This document shows positions 5,169 through 7,897 of a DNA stretch of 7,897 nt, piece after piece. The translations under genes were made by a program, and so were the position numbers. Every line of letters begins with the position of its first letter. Position 1 is the stretch's first letter. The notes under the pieces are model-generated. The model was not told where the DNA came from. It did no database searches and saw nothing but the letters and a program-made list of their open reading frames with translations. This stretch comes from Nitrososphaeraceae archaeon (GTDB lineage Archaea > Thermoproteota > Nitrososphaeria > Nitrososphaerales > Nitrososphaeraceae): positions 1 through 7,897 of the forward strand of contig JANWJI010000113.1 in the NCBI GenBank assembly GCA_025449515.1, in the 5' to 3' direction.

Positions 5169-6068
5169 ATGATGGAAAACAAAATAAAATGGATCCATTG
5201 TACCCTCATTGCGTTGACCGCGCAGATAATCGATGGTATACATGTTGCAAAATATGTTAAATCAAGGATCATGAAAAAAATCTACTGCTTAAAGGCTGAA
5301 AATATGGAACCTTGCCTCGCTACAGTTTTGGTAGGAGACAATCTTGCTTCCGCCACTTATGTTAAGAACAAGCAGAGAGCCGCAGTAGAGTTGGGAATGA
5401 AAACAATGGACCTTAGACTACCTTCAAATTGCACACAATCCGAGCTGATAGAATTAATAAAATCACTAAATGAGGACGTAACTGTCCATGGAATACTTGT
5501 GCAGCTTCCGCTTCCTGTTCATCTTGACACATATATCATCACGAACACTATCAAACCCTTGAAGGATGTAGATGGCCTAACTACTACGAATATGGGTCTA
5601 CTTGTTAGCGGCCGCGGTTGTTTGAAGCCATGCACGCCTGTGGGCATATTAGAGCTGTTGGATCACTATGGGATCAATGTCTCCGGATTACATGTCGTGA
5701 TAGTAAATAGAAGTCAGCTAGTAGGCAAACCACTTGCCTTCCTCTTCTTGGAGAGGAATGCTACTGTCACGATCTGTCATTCTAAATCAAACGATATTCT
5801 TAAGGAGATCAAAGACGCAGACTTAGTTATAACTGGCGTTGGAAACAGAGAAAAATTTACGCTAACTGGGGAGATGATTACAAACGGTTCTATAGTCGTC
5901 GACGTAGGTATCACGAGATACAAAGGAAAATTAGGTGGGGATGTAGATTATCCCTCTGTAGCGCAGAAGGCGTCATGGATTACTCCTGTGCCTGGAGGCG
6001 TAGGTCCGATGACCGTTTGTATGTTACTAAATAACACTTTGATTGCGGCATCGCTATCCAAGGCTTGA
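5169..6068 (+). CDS. folD: Bifunctional methylene-THF dehydrogenase / methenyl-THF cyclohydrolase
   Basis: FolD oxidises 5,10-methylene-THF to methenyl-THF with NAD(P)+ and hydrolyses it to 10-formyl-THF, the donor used by PurN. Numbered from the ATG at 5169 (299 residues), the catalytic Tyr and Lys lie in ASATYVKNKQRAA (Y64, K68), Gln in GILVQLPLP (Q112) and Asp in LKDVDG (D135). The nucleotide-binding part has VVIVNRSQLVGKPLA, TVTICHSKS and DVGITR, and the protein ends with the signature TPVPGGVGPMTV. The start is uncertain. ATG 5169 or 5172 leaves about 15 residues before the conserved TAQIIDG. A TTG at 5214 would give the canonical MTAQIIDG beginning and 284 residues. A TTG at 5148 would extend it by seven. 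No option has a Shine-Dalgarno site. The 63-nt gap after purN suggests co-transcription. Confidence 0.94.
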   Translation: MMENKIKWIHCTLIALTAQIIDGIHVAKYVKSRIMKKIYCLKAENMEPCLATVLVGDNLASATYVKNKQRAAVELGMKTMDLRLPSNCTQSELIELIKSLNEDVTVHGILVQLPLPVHLDTYIITNTIKPLKDVDGLTTTNMGLLVSGRGCLKPCTPVGILELLDHYGINVSGLHVVIVNRSQLVGKPLAFLFLERNATVTICHSKSNDILKEIKDADLVITGVGNREKFTLTGEMITNGSIVVDVGITRYKGKLGGDVDYPSVAQKASWITPVPGGVGPMTVCMLLNNTLIAASLSKA

Positions 6069-6084
6069 TTGACTAGTTTTAGGG

Positions 6085-6681
6085 ATGGTTCTGGATATTA
6101 AATCACGTTTGCGTAGGAAATTCCTTGCCAGACGTAATTCTCTGGCTGGACGTCAAATTTATGAATTGAGCAAAGTAATTCAGGATCAAGTCGTTAATTG
6201 TTCAGAATTTTCGTCTGCGCCTGTTATTGGAAGTTACTTTCCCATCAATTCAGAGGTGATGACTCAAAATATCATAAGCTCATCTCTAGACAGAAAACAA
6301 GTTGGCCTGCCGAGGATAGAGGGGGATGAGATAAGATTTTACGAGATTGCTCAAGTCGATTGGATAGAGCAATTACGTACTGGTAGATATGGCCTCAGGG
6401 AGCCAACAAAATCTAAGGAAATATCTGATTCCATCAGGTTATTAATAGTTCCTGGAACCGTATTTGACACGAGCGGACACAGGCTGGGATACGGTAAGGG
6501 CTACTATGATAGATTCATTTCACATGTAAGACGATCCGGGATTCCACTATTTACCATTGGGTTGGCTTTTGACTTCCAACTAATGGAGGGAGCATCACTG
6601 CCCTATACAAGACTCGACGAACGAATGGACATGATTATAACGGAACGAAAAATCATAAAAGTAATGAAATCTAACCCATAA
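6085..6681 (+). CDS. 5-formyltetrahydrofolate cyclo-ligase (MTHFS family)
   Basis: The enzyme uses ATP to convert 5-formyl-THF to 5,10-methenyl-THF, returning a dead-end inhibitor to the active folate pool where FolD can use it. The 198-residue protein has the family layout: a basic N-terminal helix (KSRLRRKFLARRNSL, 6-20), IGSYFPINSEV (48-58), a GLPRI segment (about 74-78), YGLREP (102-107), and the signature IVPGTVFDTSGHRLGYGKGYYDR (121-143), in which LGYGKGYYD forms the nucleotide/folate site. It ends with the usual MDMIITE strand. The ATG at 6085 is 16 nt after the folD stop, so the two are almost certainly on one mRNA. No clear Shine-Dalgarno site is seen. The last 11 nt overlap the end of purD on the other strand. 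Confidence 0.93.
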   Translation: MVLDIKSRLRRKFLARRNSLAGRQIYELSKVIQDQVVNCSEFSSAPVIGSYFPINSEVMTQNIISSSLDRKQVGLPRIEGDEIRFYEIAQVDWIEQLRTGRYGLREPTKSKEISDSIRLLIVPGTVFDTSGHRLGYGKGYYDRFISHVRRSGIPLFTIGLAFDFQLMEGASLPYTRLDERMDMIITERKIIKVMKSNP

Positions 6682-7897
6682 CTTTGGCGATATCCTTTCG
6701 ATAGTACTGTTCGTTATTGCCCCAAGAGACCTTTTCGACAGCTTTGTATGCGTGGGCGGCCGCTGTTTCAAGATTTAACCCGCTTGCCGTGATCCCTAAG
6801 ACTCTCCCACCCCTTGTCAATAACTGGTTACCGAGGCCTCGAGTAGTTCCGGAGTGAAATACAGTCACGTTTTCCCCAAGATCTGAATCAACTCCTCGAA
6901 TTATTAACCCGCTCTTAAAGGCTCCAGGGTACCCTTGTGATGCCATCACTACACAGACTGCATGTTCCAAACTCCATTCAAATGGCTCCATGGTTTCAAG
7001 CGATCCATCCAAGGTACCTTGGATATATTGATAGAGATCTGATTTCATTCTCAACATAATCGGTTGACATTCAGGGTCTCCCATCCTAACATTGAATTCC
7101 AACAAGTATGGATCATTTGTGAACTCCTCTAGCATTAGGCCGAAATATAAGAACCCCTTGAACGGCTCCGAGAAAATCCTAATACCTCTCATCGTTGGCT
7201 CGACAATTTTTTTTAATGTCGTATTATAGATTTCTTCAGAAAAGAATGGCACTGGCGAGAAACTTCCCATACCTCCTGTATTAGGACCCATATCATTTTC
7301 TAGGATTCTTTTATAGTCCTTTGCCGAAGCAAGCAATTTGAACCTGCTACCGTCAGTTAAAATTATCAATGATAATTCTCTTCCAGCTAATTTCCTTTCA
7401 ACCAAGATTTTGCTCCCTGCCTCTCCGAATTCCTTTTTATCCATTATATTTTGAATCGTCTCAAGAGCATCATCCCTATGACTGGGTATGAATACACCCT
7501 TTCCAGCAGCAAGTCCGTCAACTTTTATAACTACCTCAGAGTCTCTATTTTTGACGTAATCAGTGGCATCTTCGCTATTGGAGAAAACACGAAAATCCGC
7601 GGTCGGTATGTTATTCTGCTTCATAAATTGTTTAGAAAAGACTTTGCTTGACTCAAGCATAGCGCCTTCCTTAAAAGGCCCAAGGATTGGAAGATTGGCA
7701 ACATGAAAGGAATCTACTATGCCATTAGCTAGAGGAGCCTCTGGCCCGACTATGGTGAGGCAATTATATTTCTTTGCAAATACGATGAGATCTGATATTT
7801 GATTGGCTTCGATTCCAACATTTTTGGATGTCCCGCCATTGCCAGGTGCGTAGTATATATTGTATACAAGTTTGCTTTGACGAAGTTTCCAACCCAA
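6671..7897 (-). CDS. purD: Phosphoribosylamine-glycine ligase (GAR synthetase), 5' end outside the window
   Basis: PurD joins phosphoribosylamine and glycine with ATP to give glycinamide ribonucleotide, the substrate of PurN. It is an ATP-grasp enzyme. The 408 visible codons begin inside the N-terminal domain, with GWKLRQS then APGNGGT and VGPEAPLANGI. Homologues have the GSGGREHA loop just before, so roughly 15-20 residues are missing and the TTG at the edge is not a true start. The ATP-grasp part shows VIKVDGLAAGKGV (about 123-135), ILVERKLAGRELSL (164-177), MGPNTGGMGSFSPV (203-216) and EFNVRMGDPECQP with the metal-binding Asn and Glu. The C-terminal domain ends with QYYRKDIAKVMG. The stop (TAG, complement of 6671-6673) lies inside the 3' end of the cyclo-ligase gene. 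No frameshift is seen. Confidence 0.96.
   Translation of the reverse strand: MGWKLRQSKLVYNIYYAPGNGGTSKNVGIEANQISDLIVFAKKYNCLTIVGPEAPLANGIVDSFHVANLPILGPFKEGAMLESSKVFSKQFMKQNNIPTADFRVFSNSEDATDYVKNRDSEVVIKVDGLAAGKGVFIPSHRDDALETIQNIMDKKEFGEAGSKILVERKLAGRELSLIILTDGSRFKLLASAKDYKRILENDMGPNTGGMGSFSPVPFFSEEIYNTTLKKIVEPTMRGIRIFSEPFKGFLYFGLMLEEFTNDPYLLEFNVRMGDPECQPIMLRMKSDLYQYIQGTLDGSLETMEPFEWSLEHAVCVVMASQGYPGAFKSGLIIRGVDSDLGENVTVFHSGTTRGLGNQLLTRGGRVLGITASGLNLETAAAHAYKAVEKVSWGNNEQYYRKDIAKVMG

Noticed and set aside
7451..7651. Plus-strand open frame inside purD
   Set aside because: It is antisense to the ATP-grasp region of purD and has no supporting motif or promoter.
1..7897. Defence system, CRISPR array, integrase or insertion sequence
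   Set aside because: All confident genes are core metabolic, regulatory or nuclease families, and no direct-repeat arrays, terminal inverted repeats or transposase/integrase motifs were seen.

Overview
The window looks archaeal, most likely from the Nitrososphaeria/Thaumarchaeota. Several starts have an archaeal TATA box centred about 26-30 nt upstream, which implies leaderless transcripts. One gene has a GGTGAT Shine-Dalgarno site matching the archaeal 16S tail in front of a TTG start. The gene set also fits: an archaeal ApgM-type phosphoglycerate mutase, an F420-type luciferase-like oxidoreductase, a one-domain archaeal HTH regulator, and a folate-type C1 set (FolD plus 5-formyl-THF cyclo-ligase plus PurN). 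No rRNA or lineage marker is present, so the phylum call is inference.

Layout. Positions 1-206 hold no confident gene; a stop-free minus-strand frame at 1-150 may be the truncated start of a divergent gene. Then come apgM (+, 207-1505), an HTH regulator with a Cys/His-rich tail (-, 1555-1992), and a divergent control region of about 200 nt with two good TATA boxes and a possible 13-codon upstream ORF. The F420-type oxidoreductase (+, 2199-3278) converges, with an 8-nt gap, on a SNM1-like metallo-beta-lactamase/beta-CASP nuclease (-, 3287-4327). A 151-nt divergent region leads to purN, folD and the 5-formyl-THF cyclo-ligase gene (+, 4479-6681). The last of these overlaps tail-to-tail by 11 nt with purD (-, 6671 to the window edge, 5' end missing).

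How the genes fit together. PurD makes glycinamide ribonucleotide. PurN formylates it with 10-formyl-THF. FolD interconverts 5,10-methylene-THF and 10-formyl-THF. The cyclo-ligase returns 5-formyl-THF to the active pool. The right half is therefore a compact module for the second and third steps of purine synthesis and their cofactor. The left half is unrelated housekeeping: lower glycolysis/gluconeogenesis, a redox enzyme beside a divergent regulator, and a nucleic-acid exonuclease. I see no IS element, CRISPR array, tRNA or phage gene, and no clear new multi-gene system. The most open items are the divergent regulator/oxidoreductase region with its upstream ORF, the uncharacterised substrate of that oxidoreductase, and the unassigned minus-strand frame at the left edge.
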